Part shown: positions 41,425-50,954 of the stretch, in pieces | Layout of the letters: each line of letters opens with the position of its first letter | Position numbering within the stretch: position 1 is the stretch's first letter | From: Acetatifactor aquisgranensis | GTDB lineage: Bacteria; Bacillota; Clostridia; Lachnospirales; Lachnospiraceae | Length of the DNA stretch: 64,000 bases | Reading direction: 5' to 3' | Assembly (NCBI RefSeq): GCF_943193215.1 | Contig: NZ_CALPDH010000024.1 | Coordinates: 1 to 64,000, forward strand | The notes under the pieces: model-generated | Told to the model about the DNA's origin: nothing | What the model saw: only the letters and a program-made list of their open reading frames with translations | The model's database searches: none | Program-made: the position numbers and the translations under genes

Positions 41425-44400
41425 TTATGGGGCATCTAATCTGAAGTCTCTCTGCTGCCTGTAAATACGCACAGGACCCATTAATCCCGACACAAGATCC
41501 TCACTTTCTCTGTCAATATTGTCTTCATTCCAATAACGGTTCCATCCCAGAGCCATTCCTTCGTCTACCAGCATATGTCTTCTGGCCGGAGCAGCTGAAT
41601 TGGACACTATGATAGTAATCTCATTTTCTCCTTCCTGGAGAAATTCCGTGATGTCTGCCCGATAAGAAGCCCATGGGGTCACTGCTGCCAGCTGATGATC
41701 GATCCAGACCTCCGCACAGGACTCTCTCTGTCCCCACTGCAGAATATAACGCAGCTCCTGCCCCTCTTCCCGGAAAACATCCGGTTTCCACCAGAAACGG
41801 TTACGATAAAGCGCCTGCCCTGAAAACCAAGGCAGTCCCAAAGAAGCCCATTCCCTATAAGATATAGGCACTGGTTTCAGGAGCACCTGTAGCGGTTGCT
41901 GCAGCCCATCCTCAGGGCTTTCCGCTTCTACATCCAATTCCAGCATCCGCACCCGGTCTATCGGCCGTACCCTCAATGCCTTTTCTTCTGCAAAGGATAC
42001 CTCCACACCATCTAACCGACATCGATATCCGCCTTTCACACAAGGCGCCGCTATTTCCGCTGTTCCCACAGGCAATGTAATCTGATAGGCTACTCGCCTG
42101 GGCCATGAAAGTCTTTCCCCATACAAAGGCAAATCTCCCCACGGTTGAAGCGGCACATTTCCCCTTTCCCAGGCGTATAGCCACACGCCGTCCCTTTCCG
42201 CCCAAAGCTGGCGGGCAGGATCATGGCGACGGGCCTGGAGACGACGGCTCAGATTTTCCCAGCTTTCCTCATATTGATTGCTCACAATCCATTCAGAGTT
42301 ACTCTGTATGCACACCGGATTTTCTCTCATGTCTTTCAGGTACAGTTCTCCTTCAAGCAGCAAGGAAATCATCCTGTCAGCCGGGAGCTTTTCCACAGAG
42401 CAGATATTGCTGTCCGGATAAGGGTTGGGATTGTGTACATGAACTGCAATCAGATTCTCCCCTTGATGGAAAAAATCACCTAACTCCAATGTAACAGGCT
42501 TCATGCCGCCCTCTCCTGCCAGATGCCCGTTCACATAGAGCGTAAACTGCTGCACTGCTGCAACACAGATTCTTCCTCCGGATACATCACTTTCCAAAAA
42601 TACTTCTTTCTGAAAGTACAAATCCGCCTGATCCATGCTGTCCTGCCAATGAGGCCTCCTGGTAATCCAGGATGCTTTCCACAGGCTTAAATGCCTCCCG
42701 CACCTCCCCATTTCCCATCGAGTATTGCAGATACGGATCGGTTTGGCCTCCTGTCCATACCCCAGGCGTTTCCCCCAGGTTTCCACAGGTTCCTCCCCTT
42801 TCAAAGGCTCTACCAGAAGATAGCAGGCTTCATCTGCTGCAAGCATGATTTCCACCTGGACTTTCCCATCTACACATCTCGCACTGACGGGCCATATCTT
42901 CCCAGTGGCCGAATCCATTCGGCTCACTCTTCCCATAGCGTTAAGCCGTAGTTGCAGCGTTTTCTCCACATCTTCGCTGTTGCTGATAAAATAACTGTCA
43001 CAGTTTTCTATTTTCCTGTGATTCACATATATCTCAGAGGAGTCACCTTTCAATATCTCCACATCCCGGCCAATCAGCCCTGCAATCTTCTCCGGCAGTT
43101 TACAGGATGGCAATTCCTCCCCATAGAAAAGCACTTTTCCGCCCGATATCTGATAACGATTCAGCCATGTCTTCAGCTCCGCTGTCAATACCGCCTCCTG
43201 CGGGAATAGAAGCACCTGGATTTTCCTTCCGCCGCTTTCCAGATATCCCTCCCTCACAGGAGCGGCCAGAATGGTATCTTCATCTATCACATCCGCATCC
43301 ATCTGGTTCTCCACCAGACTGTATAAAGCCTGATTGTATCCCTCTTCTATATGCCGGGCCGTCCAATCAGATTCAATCCCTATGGTATGCCGCTGTATAT
43401 CCCGGATGGGATAATAGAGCCCAATCTGCACTACCGGATTCCCAAGAGAATTCATATAACAGATTCTGCGAATTTCGTCCGCAAAGTGCCGGAAATATTT
43501 CCAGTAGGGATTCTGGTAGAAAAAGCTGGCGGGCCAATCTGCCTGGGATCCCTGATGGTCACATTCATAATACATGCCATGGAGTACAAAGAAATTGATT
43601 CCCATAGCTCCCATAGTATGCACGCCCCTGCGATATTCCTGAAGGCTGCAGCCCCATCCGGCGCCTCCCATGGCCTCTGACATGGCACGCTCTCTTCCAT
43701 AGGCCCTTGCCACTGAAACCGAATACTTTGGCTCATGGAAAGAAATCTTTCTGGGCAGGCGATACCGATAGTCATGGCAATCAGCTTCGGGAATCTGCAG
43801 ATGGCGCATAGTCCTGAAATAGTCTCCTTGCCGCCAGGAATGCATCGACAGATACTCCTCCGTATGGCCGGTGAGCATCAGATGGTGTTCCCTGCACCAG
43901 TCTCCCGTCTGCTTAAAAAATGCTGTCTCATACATATGTGCCGCAGTCTCAAAGTAGTCCTCGCGTACCTTGTCTTCCCGGGAACTACCCTCCTGTAACA
44001 GCCAGGGAAGATTTTCCAGCAAATCATAGTGATGCCTCTCCCGGAAAGTTTCCGGCAGCTTCTCTGTCCAGGCAAGCCCCCTGGCCGCCATATAAATCTC
44101 ATCAAAGAAGATTCCGGGAATCTTCCCTCCAAAATGTTTTCCGTATCGAGCCGCGTATTCCTCATGGGTGCTGAAATCCATATTCGAAGGTACTTCCCGC
44201 TGTCCCGCTGGGCCACGCATATTCATCGTACAGCCAGGGATAAAAACCGATCCTCTCACCCTCTTCCACACAGGCCGATATCGCTTCCCACCATTCCTTC
44301 TCCAGGTAAGGCGTAGTGATATACGCCCTTGCATGCATAAACGCACCGCAGATTCCCTGCTCTTTCATCATACCCATTTGCCGTTTCAGCTCTCCCGGCT

Positions 44401-44485
44401 CCAGAGTTCCGTTCCAGAACCAAAACGGTATCACACTAAATTCCTCAGGTGGTTCACGAAATCTGTCTTTCCAATTCTCTCCCAT
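41425..44485 (-). pseudogene. GH106-like alpha-L-rhamnosidase family glycosidase, frameshifted
   Basis: Two overlapping frames together make one protein of about 1020 residues. The first (start ATG 44485) carries the family opening: FWFWNGTLEPGELKRQ, then WLYDEYAWPSGTAG. It runs off frame at about 44193-44205. The second resumes with EEYAARYGKHFGGKIPGIFFDE and continues to 41425, with two C-terminal jelly-roll, carbohydrate-binding-like regions. The two frames differ by one base. Homologues are cytosolic or secreted enzymes acting on rhamnose-containing or similar glycans; no signal peptide is seen. The gene is either inactivated, affected by a sequencing error, or read by frameshifting. It follows the truncated solute-binding gene. 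Confidence 0.75.
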
Positions 44486-44572
44486 AGTTAACTCTCCTCA
44501 CTGCACATGCGGTAATGGAAAAGGCGGACACCACTGCGTCCGCCATGCCCGCCGCTTTCCAGCTCTTATGTC

Positions 44573-45790
44573 TTATCTCAAACCATAATAAGTATACAGC
44601 ATTTCAATGTAATCCTGCAGCCCCATGCTGTCCAGCTGATCCAGATACGCCTGCCACTCGCTGTCATCATTAATATTCTTTCTTCCCATGACGAACTCTG
44701 TATCTGTCGCCTTGATATAATCATTGATGGTAGCACTGTAGTCTGTAACCGCCTGCACTACCTGCTCGTCCTCGCACCAGACAATATCAGGAATATGGTG
44801 GTTTACATAATAGGGTTCATAAGTTTGTGCTGCTTTCAGCAATGTAAACGTATTGTCCGTTTCCTTGGTGCTCTCATCCAAAACAGCCGCATAGCGTATT
44901 TCCTCCTTGTCATAGCGGGGGAAACAGCCAGAGTTCCATAAATATTCCGGAATCAGCCTGTCAACCGTCAGCTTGACAGCCCCATTGGTGCCGTAAAGGT
45001 TCTGTTCATCCACCATCTCATAGGTAATCCCCTCCATGCCCCAAACGCCCATCCAGGAACCTTCTTCACTAATCAGATAATCCAGAATTTCAAACGCTTT
45101 CTCCGGATGTTCGCACTGGCTGCTGATAGCGCCTACCAGATTGAAGTTGCCGCCGAAACGGGCTGCAGACTGCTGATAATCACCCTTCAAAGGCGCCATA
45201 GCCTCATAAGTGAACCAGCTCATAACCGTAGTGTCGATTTCTGCCCCCTGATACCAGCAGGGGAAAGTGCCGATTTGAGCCTCCTGCCCATCCTTATTCA
45301 GTATTGCCTTGAAAGTAGCCTGATCCTGAGCATATGTCGCTTCATCAATCAGACCCTCCGCATAGAGATCCGCAATATAGGCCAGACCCTCTCTCCACTC
45401 ATCTGTGATGGCAGAAAAATGGATTTCATTGTCCTCGGTGATATAGTAATAATTGTTTGTATACAGCTCAAAAGGATTCATCAGGAAACAGATAGGATCC
45501 GTCTGTCTTCCATTGTTATATCCCATCAGAGGAATTTCATCGCCCGCATCCCCGTTTCCATTGGCATCCTTATCCCGGATGTCGATCAGAAAATCCTTGA
45601 ATTCCCCGGGAGTGGTCGGCGGAGCATCCCACCCGATATTTTCCAGCCAATCTGTACGGTACCACATCTTGTACTCAGATGCCTTATGCACTCCTGTGTC
45701 ATTGTAGAAAAAAGTATAGATATTTCCGTCCGGGCTGGTCGTAATTCTACCCCCATTCCTTGTTGTCCTATGGCTGTTCTTTCTCCCCAT
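44573..45790 (-). pseudogene. ABC sugar-binding protein (LplA-like), 5' truncated
   Basis: About 390 residues match the mature C-terminal part of a family-1 extracellular solute-binding protein (SPDGNIYTFF, MWYRTDWLENIGW, PTTPGEFKDFLIDIRDKD). The normal lipoprotein signal, the N-terminal ~120 residues and any start with an SD are missing; the nearest ATG at 45790 lacks a ribosome-binding site. The two permease genes normally beside lplA-type genes are also absent. A deletion reaching to the promoter region next to the AraC gene is the simplest explanation. The glycosidase gene follows by 87 bp. Confidence 0.75.
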
Positions 45791-46017
45791 GTGGCAGCAT
45801 CACTACCCTGCCGCATGTACAGATATGCCAATTCCAACAATTAATATTGACTTTATTTTTAAAGAATAGTATAATTTGACATATTCCACAATCATGATTC
45901 TTGTCATTTCTGATTGAATATTGCTATTATGTGCAGAATGCTGTTTCTTATGAGACAGCATTTCCAATGCGGCCAGACCTATAAATTATGCCTTGCGGCA
46001 ACAATTAGGAGGAATCC

Positions 46018-46911
46018 ATGCGTCCAGACCACACAGCCAATGACAGCGACAGTCTGTTCAGATTTTTTGAACCCTCTGACGTTTCCACCATTTATCCACT
46101 ATATATCGCTTCAGCGGGCTATGTCTCCGGTCATTCTGACGACTGTACGGGCAGCAAAAACGAAGACGGAGCTATTTTCCTGTACACCATCGCCGGGAAT
46201 GGCCTTGTCCAGCAGAAAAGCAAGTCTGTATCCCTGCCCCCAAATTCCTGCTGCCTTATAGACTGCAGGAATGGATACCGTTATGAGGCCTCTCCTTCAG
46301 AAGAGACCTGGAGCTATTATTATCTCTGCCTAAACGGCAGAGGGCTCCTTTCCTATGCGCCCCATCTGTTCCAAACTCTCCGGTGCCTGTATCCGCTACA
46401 GCCGGAGCGCATCCTGGAAATCTGCCGCATTTTCCTGCACGAACTGCCAGGGAAAATGACTCTATCGGCTTCCAGAGCCTGTCTTCTTCTGCAGGAATTG
46501 CTCAACAGCCTTCTGGAGTCCCGTCTGTGCGCACAAGTCCCGGTGAAAAGCAATGTTTTAGGAGAACAGAATCCGCTTTCTCCGGCTTTCGCACATATCC
46601 GCGAACATTATGCCGAACTGATTACTGTAGACGAACTGGCACGGATATGCCATCTTTCCAAATACTATTTTGTTCATTTGTTCAAGGAATTTTGCGGGGA
46701 ATCCCCCTATCAGTATCTGAGCAGATACCGTATAGATGTCGCCAAGCATCTCCTTGCCGACAAGAACATTCCGCTCCATCATGTGGCGGCTATGGTAGGG
46801 TATCCTACCTACACCAACTTTTTAATGCAATTTAAGAAATATGTAAACGCCCCCCGCACTGTTCCGAGAGAACCTTACCAGTTAGGCGCAAAAGCGTCTG
46901 TCTGCAAATGA
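46018..46911 (+). CDS. AraC family transcriptional regulator
   Basis: This 297-residue regulator has an N-terminal cupin-like sensor (GAIFLYTIAGNGLVQQ, WSYYYLCLNG) and a C-terminal AraC DNA-binding domain (ITVDELARICHLSKYYFVHLFKE and HHVAAMVGYPTYTNFLMQFKKY). The ATG at 46018 follows ttaggaggaatcc. It is divergent from the decayed sugar-binding/glycosidase operon and presumably once activated it. The gene itself looks intact, so it may have kept other targets or may be recently orphaned. Confidence 0.9.
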   Translation: MRPDHTANDSDSLFRFFEPSDVSTIYPLYIASAGYVSGHSDDCTGSKNEDGAIFLYTIAGNGLVQQKSKSVSLPPNSCCLIDCRNGYRYEASPSEETWSYYYLCLNGRGLLSYAPHLFQTLRCLYPLQPERILEICRIFLHELPGKMTLSASRACLLLQELLNSLLESRLCAQVPVKSNVLGEQNPLSPAFAHIREHYAELITVDELARICHLSKYYFVHLFKEFCGESPYQYLSRYRIDVAKHLLADKNIPLHHVAAMVGYPTYTNFLMQFKKYVNAPRTVPREPYQLGAKASVCK

Positions 46912-46948
46912 TCGGAAAACCACGATTTGTCTAAAAAGCAAGCAAAAA

Positions 46949-46996
46949 GGTCTTGGAACCGAACTCCATACAGTACCAGAGTTTATTTCCAAGACC
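46949..46996 (-). terminator. terminator of add
   Basis: The perfect 10-bp arms ggtcttggaa (46949-46958) and ttccaagacc (46987-46996) with an inner gaactc/gagtt pairing form a long hairpin. On the minus strand it is followed by T-rich sequence, 70 bp after the add stop. It also lies just beyond the convergent AraC gene. Confidence 0.75.
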
Positions 46997-47068
46997 CAGA
47001 ATATCTGCAATCTCAATATTGTTCCCCGGCTATCCGAAAATCGCCGCTGTCTGGCTGGGGCAAATATG

Positions 47069-48073
47069 TCATCCTTGCCCCAGCCATGCGGCAAATTCCC
47101 TTTGGATGCGCGACTTTAACTCCGCTCTCTCCTCTTCTGTGACAAAGGCTCCCTCTGCGGCGTTGAGCGCCAGCTGTTTCAATGCATCGTCTGTCAGGGC
47201 GAACTGCTTCTTCAGCAGCAGATATTCTTTTTTCAGATTGGTATCGGAGACGGTCATATTGTCCGTGCTGACCGTGACATAAAGCCCTTTCTCCATGAAT
47301 TCCGGCAGCGGGTAATCCTCCGGCGAGTCCACCGCCCTTGTCTGGAGATTGCTGGAATAGCACATTTCCAGATAAATCTTCCTGTCCCTGAGAAGCTCCA
47401 TCAGCCCAGAGTCCTCCATGGCGCGTATTCCATGTCCGATGCGCAGGGCTCCCGATTCCAGCGCTTTCCTGACACTTTCCGCTCCGGCCGCTTCACCGGC
47501 GTGGATGACCACAGGCACATGACGTTCCTGTGCCCTGCCGAAGACATCGGAAAACATTTCTGTGGGATAGGCTGCCTCGTTTCCGGCCAGATCCACGGCA
47601 CAGACGCCCTTTCCAAGGAATCTCTCCGCCGCGGCCACAGTCTCCGTATTTTCCGCCCCATTCCCCGCTCCGCGCATGCAGCACAAAATCAGCCCGGCAG
47701 ATATCCCGAACTCCCTGATTCCCTGTCCAAGCCCTGAAACCGCCGCGTGTACGGCAGCTTCCTGGGTGAGCCCCTTTTGCGTGTGCAGCTGGGGCGCGAA
47801 ACGGATTTCCGCATAGCACAGCCCTTGTGTCCGCAATCTCTTTAGCAGACGGTAGACCGCATATTCCATGCTCTCCTTAGTCTGCAGCACCTGAAGCGGA
47901 AGGGCGAATTTTTCCAGATATTCGCCCAGATTCCTGCAGCCCGGTTCTACCATGAGCATTTTCCTGATTTCTTCTTCCCGCTCCGCCGGAAGCGCCGCAC
48001 CTGACATTTCCGCCAGTCGGAACATGTCTTCCGGATGGATGGAACCGTCAAGGTGTAAATGTAAATCAATCAT
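47069..48073 (-). CDS. add: adenosine deaminase
   Basis: This zinc hydrolase converts adenosine to inosine in purine salvage. The 334-residue protein has the metal-binding HLHLDGS motif at the N-terminus, the VIHAGEAAG motif with His and catalytic Glu, RIGHGI, and STDNMTVSDT with the zinc-binding Asp. The length and motif order are standard. The gene stands alone on the minus strand, divergent from the DMT transporter gene, with repeat copy D in the shared upstream region. Confidence 0.93.
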   Translation of the reverse strand: MIDLHLHLDGSIHPEDMFRLAEMSGAALPAEREEEIRKMLMVEPGCRNLGEYLEKFALPLQVLQTKESMEYAVYRLLKRLRTQGLCYAEIRFAPQLHTQKGLTQEAAVHAAVSGLGQGIREFGISAGLILCCMRGAGNGAENTETVAAAERFLGKGVCAVDLAGNEAAYPTEMFSDVFGRAQERHVPVVIHAGEAAGAESVRKALESGALRIGHGIRAMEDSGLMELLRDRKIYLEMCYSSNLQTRAVDSPEDYPLPEFMEKGLYVTVSTDNMTVSDTNLKKEYLLLKKQFALTDDALKQLALNAAEGAFVTEEERAELKSRIQREFAAWLGQG

Positions 48074-48105
48074 CAGGGCCCCCTTTTGCAGATTTTTGTA
48101 CTTAT

Positions 48106-48208
48106 TATACTACATAGCGCCAGAATTTACCATACTGCATTGGTTAAACGTATATGGCTGGCGTTATGCAGTCAGGTTACTCGGTAATTTTAACTGTTAA
48201 GCAGTATA
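48106..48208. repeat. dispersed interleaved inverted-repeat element, copy D (inverted)
   Basis: This 103-bp copy lies in the opposite orientation to copies A-C. Its reverse complement begins tatactgcttaacagtta and keeps the b arm actgcataacgccag, while the b' arm has two changes, one of which leaves a G-U pair. It occupies most of the space upstream of add and close to the start of the divergent DMT gene. Confidence 0.9.
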
Positions 48209-48383
48209 TATTGTACCAAGTCTTTCGCGTGACAGCAAGAGCAAAAAGATTTTTATGGGACTCAGGAAAATATCAAAAACATCTTTCCCGGCTCTCTTAA
48301 ATATGGTAGAATGTTGAAACGGAAAATGGGAGCGCAGGCTGCCGCCTGTGGCGCTGCCCATGAAATTCAGAAGGATAAAAGAT

Positions 48384-49316
48384 ATGATAAACAAAACCAC
48401 ATTGCGACAATCCCTGATCCTGTTCACAGCCGCCCTGATATGGGGCTTTACTTTTGTGGCCCAAAGCGTGGGCATGGACTATGTGGGCCCTTTCACTTTT
48501 ATCGCGATGCGGAATATCGTCGCCCTGATGGTGCTGCTGCCCATGGCGGCCATCATGGACAGACACGGCAAAAAGCAGCCCCGGCAGACTGACCGGAAAA
48601 AGAACAACCGGCTGCTCCTTTTCGGCGGCGTCTGCTGCGGCATCTGCCTGTTTCTGGGAAGCACTTTGCAGCAGTTCGGCGTGAGGGATACCACTGTGGG
48701 CAAAGCGGGCTTCATCAGCGCGCTGTATATGGTGCTGGTGCCGCTGCTGGGGATTTTCCTGGGGAAAAAGATTGGACTGCGCATCTGGGCCGCCGTAGGG
48801 CTGGCGGCTTTTGGCATGTATCTGCTCTGCATGACAAAGGGGGACTTTCATCTGCAGAAAGGCGACTTGTACCTCTTTGCCTGTGCCATTGTCTTTTCCC
48901 TCCAGATTCTGTCCGTAGACCACTTCTCTCCCATGATGGACGGCGTGAAGCTCTCCTGTATGCAGACCCTGACCAACGCTGTCCTGGGCGCAATCTGTAT
49001 GCTTTTGTTCGAGCGCCCGGATTTCGGCAGCATCCTTGCGGCCTGGATGCCGATTGTATACGCGGGGGCGCTCTCCAGCGGAATCGGCTACACTTTCCAG
49101 ATCATCGGGCAAAAGAATCTGAATCCCGCCATCGCCTCCCTCATCATGAGCCTGGAATCCGTGATCTCTGCCCTGGCCGGATGGCTGCTCCTGGACCAGA
49201 TTTTAAGTCCCAGGGAACTGGCCGGATGTGCGCTGACTTTCCTTGCCATCATTCTGGTGCAGCTGCCGGGGCGGAGCCAAAAGCGTATTGCGGAAAAACC
49301 GGGGAACAGCGCCTGA
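48384..49316 (+). CDS. EamA/DMT superfamily transporter
   Basis: This 310-residue protein has ten hydrophobic helices arranged as two five-helix EamA repeats (TAALIWGFTFVAQSVGMD opens the first, and the second starts near ADLYLFACAIVFSLQ-like sequence). The GTLQQFG-type loop and the final LGRELAGCALTFLAIILVQL-like helix fit the family. The ATG at 48384 follows agaaggataaaagat; upstream in-frame starts lack an SD. Members export amino acids or metabolites; the substrate here is unknown. Confidence 0.9.
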   Translation: MINKTTLRQSLILFTAALIWGFTFVAQSVGMDYVGPFTFIAMRNIVALMVLLPMAAIMDRHGKKQPRQTDRKKNNRLLLFGGVCCGICLFLGSTLQQFGVRDTTVGKAGFISALYMVLVPLLGIFLGKKIGLRIWAAVGLAAFGMYLLCMTKGDFHLQKGDLYLFACAIVFSLQILSVDHFSPMMDGVKLSCMQTLTNAVLGAICMLLFERPDFGSILAAWMPIVYAGALSSGIGYTFQIIGQKNLNPAIASLIMSLESVISALAGWLLLDQILSPRELAGCALTFLAIILVQLPGRSQKRIAEKPGNSA

Positions 49317-49411
49317 TTCATTTCAATGGGTTGAGACTTTTTCAATCCATGCCCGGATTCCGCTTCCGGAGATTCCGTGTTGTCAGCCCTTTTTCTTTTT
49401 GCCCTATATCT

Positions 49412-49846
49412 TCACCCACCAATCCAACAGAACACAGTAATGATTGTCTCCAGAATCAGGCGGATGATGTGGTGATGGACATGGACTTTCTTTTGCCGAA
49501 AGCCGTTCATCAACGCACCGATGGAAATGCATATCATTCCGAAGATTAAAATGAGGATAAAGTTTCTGTTCCAGAACACGTTGCATACAGTGTATCCCAG
49601 ATTCAACAGGCATCCCGCTGTTATGAATGCGGAGGATGCGCTTTTCGTTTTTTCGGCGGAATGTGCTTCTTCCGCGGGAAGCATCCTTCCCGTGGGATGC
49701 ACCCTTCCTGTGGAATGCTTCTCTTCCATGGGATGCGTCTCTTCCGTGGGATGTGCACCCTTTCTGGAATGCTTTTTTTCCATATATAATGCGAACAACA
49801 TCAGCGCCACATAGAGCACTACCAGAATACATCCAAAGATTTTCAT
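49412..49846 (-). CDS. membrane protein with His-rich hexapeptide repeat
   Basis: This 144-residue protein begins with a membrane helix (about 3-20) and ends with three more (about 72-88, 93-110 and 126-142). Between them lies a hydrophilic segment made of seven consecutive six-residue units (residues 26-67), most starting with His: HSRKGA, HPTEET, HPMEEK, HSTGRV, HPTGRM, LPAEEA, HSAEKT. At DNA level this is an 18-bp minisatellite (49646-49771). The gene lies one base downstream of the XRE gene and closes the DUF2975-XRE unit. His-rich loops can bind metals, but this is only suggested by composition. Confidence 0.7.
   Translation of the reverse strand: MKIFGCILVVLYVALMLFALYMEKKHSRKGAHPTEETHPMEEKHSTGRVHPTGRMLPAEEAHSAEKTKSASSAFITAGCLLNLGYTVCNVFWNRNFILILIFGMICISIGALMNGFRQKKVHVHHHIIRLILETIITVFCWIGG
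49646..49771. repeat. 18-bp minisatellite, seven units, coding
   Basis: Seven degenerate 18-bp units (consensus on the plus strand about ctcttccgtgggatgygt) encode the His-rich hexapeptide array of the overlapping membrane protein gene. The array length, 126 bp, is an exact multiple of the unit. Confidence 0.8.
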
Positions 49847-49847
49847 C

Positions 49848-50072
49848 TCAATCCCCCTCGTTTCTCTTATATTCTAAAATATCTCCCGGCTGGCAGTCCA
49901 GCACATCGCAGATGGCTTCCAACGTGGAAAAACGGATGGCGCTGATTTTACCTGTCTTCATTTTGGACAGATTCACATTGGCCACGCCCACCTTTTCCGA
50001 CAGCTCTTTCAGGGATATCTTCCGGTCTGCCATGACTCTGTCTAATCTCATGATGATTGGCATTTGCTTCAC
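49848..50072 (-). CDS. XRE-type HTH regulator paired with DUF2975
   Basis: The 74-residue protein is almost entirely one helix-turn-helix domain (ISLKELSEKVGVANVNLSKM, IRFSTLEAICDVLDCQPGDIL), the YozG-like type that accompanies DUF2975 membrane proteins. It begins one base after the DUF2975 stop. The start could be the ATG at 50072 or the one three codons later. This two-gene pair is widespread in Firmicutes; the regulator probably controls its own operon. Confidence 0.9.
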   Translation of the reverse strand: MKQMPIIMRLDRVMADRKISLKELSEKVGVANVNLSKMKTGKISAIRFSTLEAICDVLDCQPGDILEYKRNEGD

Positions 50073-50073
50073 C

Positions 50074-50616
50074 TCACAAAGTTTCGTCCGATTCCTGCTG
50101 CAGGTCGCAGCCGTAGCTGAATATCAGGGAAATGCTGTAAATGATGGCCGCGATCATCAATCCGATTGCATTGACCCGCCAGGTCAATTCCCCGATGGTG
50201 TAATAGTCCACCAAAGCGTCGGAATAGCTTCCCACTATGCCCAGAACGGCAGTAACCAATGCGATTTTCCGGATTCGGACGGTGTTCCGGCGGGAAAATG
50301 GCGTGCAGCCCTTCTTCATTTCCTCGAAGATGGCGTGGACAAAAAAGATGGCCAGTGATATCAATGCCGTATCTACCAGCATGAATGCGAACATGGTCAA
50401 AAGGGGCCGCGGCCCAATGCCGATTGTAGTCCCGTTGTTGGCCGTGACTTCAAAGGCGGCGAGAAAAGAGGACTTTAGCTCTTCTCCCGAAAACAGCAGG
50501 ATACCGATTGCCATCAGTGCCAGCGCCATGATGACAACGGAAACGATAAGCCCCAGTTTGAGGATAATGCTTATTTTTCGGCTCAGTTCTTTGACTTTCT
50601 GTTGACTTGGTTTCAT
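50074..50616 (-). CDS. DUF2975 family membrane protein
   Basis: This 180-residue protein has four hydrophobic helices (about residues 22-45, 68-95, 110-130 and 145-165) and matches the DUF2975 family by layout and partner gene. The loop ARNNTV-like segment FSRRNTVRIRKIALV before the third helix is typical. Its function is unknown; it may sense membrane or cell-wall state for the neighbouring XRE regulator. The start ATG 50616 has a strong SD (aaggaggg). Confidence 0.88.
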   Translation of the reverse strand: MKPSQQKVKELSRKISIILKLGLIVSVVIMALALMAIGILLFSGEELKSSFLAAFEVTANNGTTIGIGPRPLLTMFAFMLVDTALISLAIFFVHAIFEEMKKGCTPFSRRNTVRIRKIALVTAVLGIVGSYSDALVDYYTIGELTWRVNAIGLMIAAIIYSISLIFSYGCDLQQESDETL

Positions 50617-50954
50617 CTGTTTCCCTCCTTGTGATAATAAACCTGATATTGATTATATGAGCAATATAGATGAAAGTCAATATTTATTTTATGATAATCG
50701 TTAATTTTTTTATGTTAAAATAGGGTTTGGTCAGATGGCGCCGCACCGTTTGACAGCAGTCGTCAAAAACCTGTTATGTCCGCTGAAGCCGCTTCATATT
50801 TAAAACCGCTAAAGATCAATAAGGAACCGAACCGCCAAAACGGCATTAATTTGACACAGTTCTGTCAATAAGACTTGCATATTCAAGATAAAACAAGTAT
50901 AATCAAATACAAACAGGCTTTATCAATTGCAAATACGAAATCGAGGTATTAATT
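50617..50954. other. AT-rich intergenic region with promoter and palindrome
   Basis: No gene is seen between the divergent DUF2975 and DeoR genes. The right part holds a good plus-strand promoter (50875-50903) and an inverted repeat ttgaca-N6-tgtcaa (50851-50868) that could be an operator for the DeoR protein. The base composition is low in GC from here to about 52.9 kb. Confidence 0.5.
50875..50903 (+). promoter_or_regulatory. promoter of the DeoR-kinase-PHP operon
   Basis: TTGCAT (50875-50880) and consensus TATAAT (50898-50903) are 17 bp apart. The palindrome at 50851-50868 lies immediately upstream of the -35 box. Confidence 0.65.
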
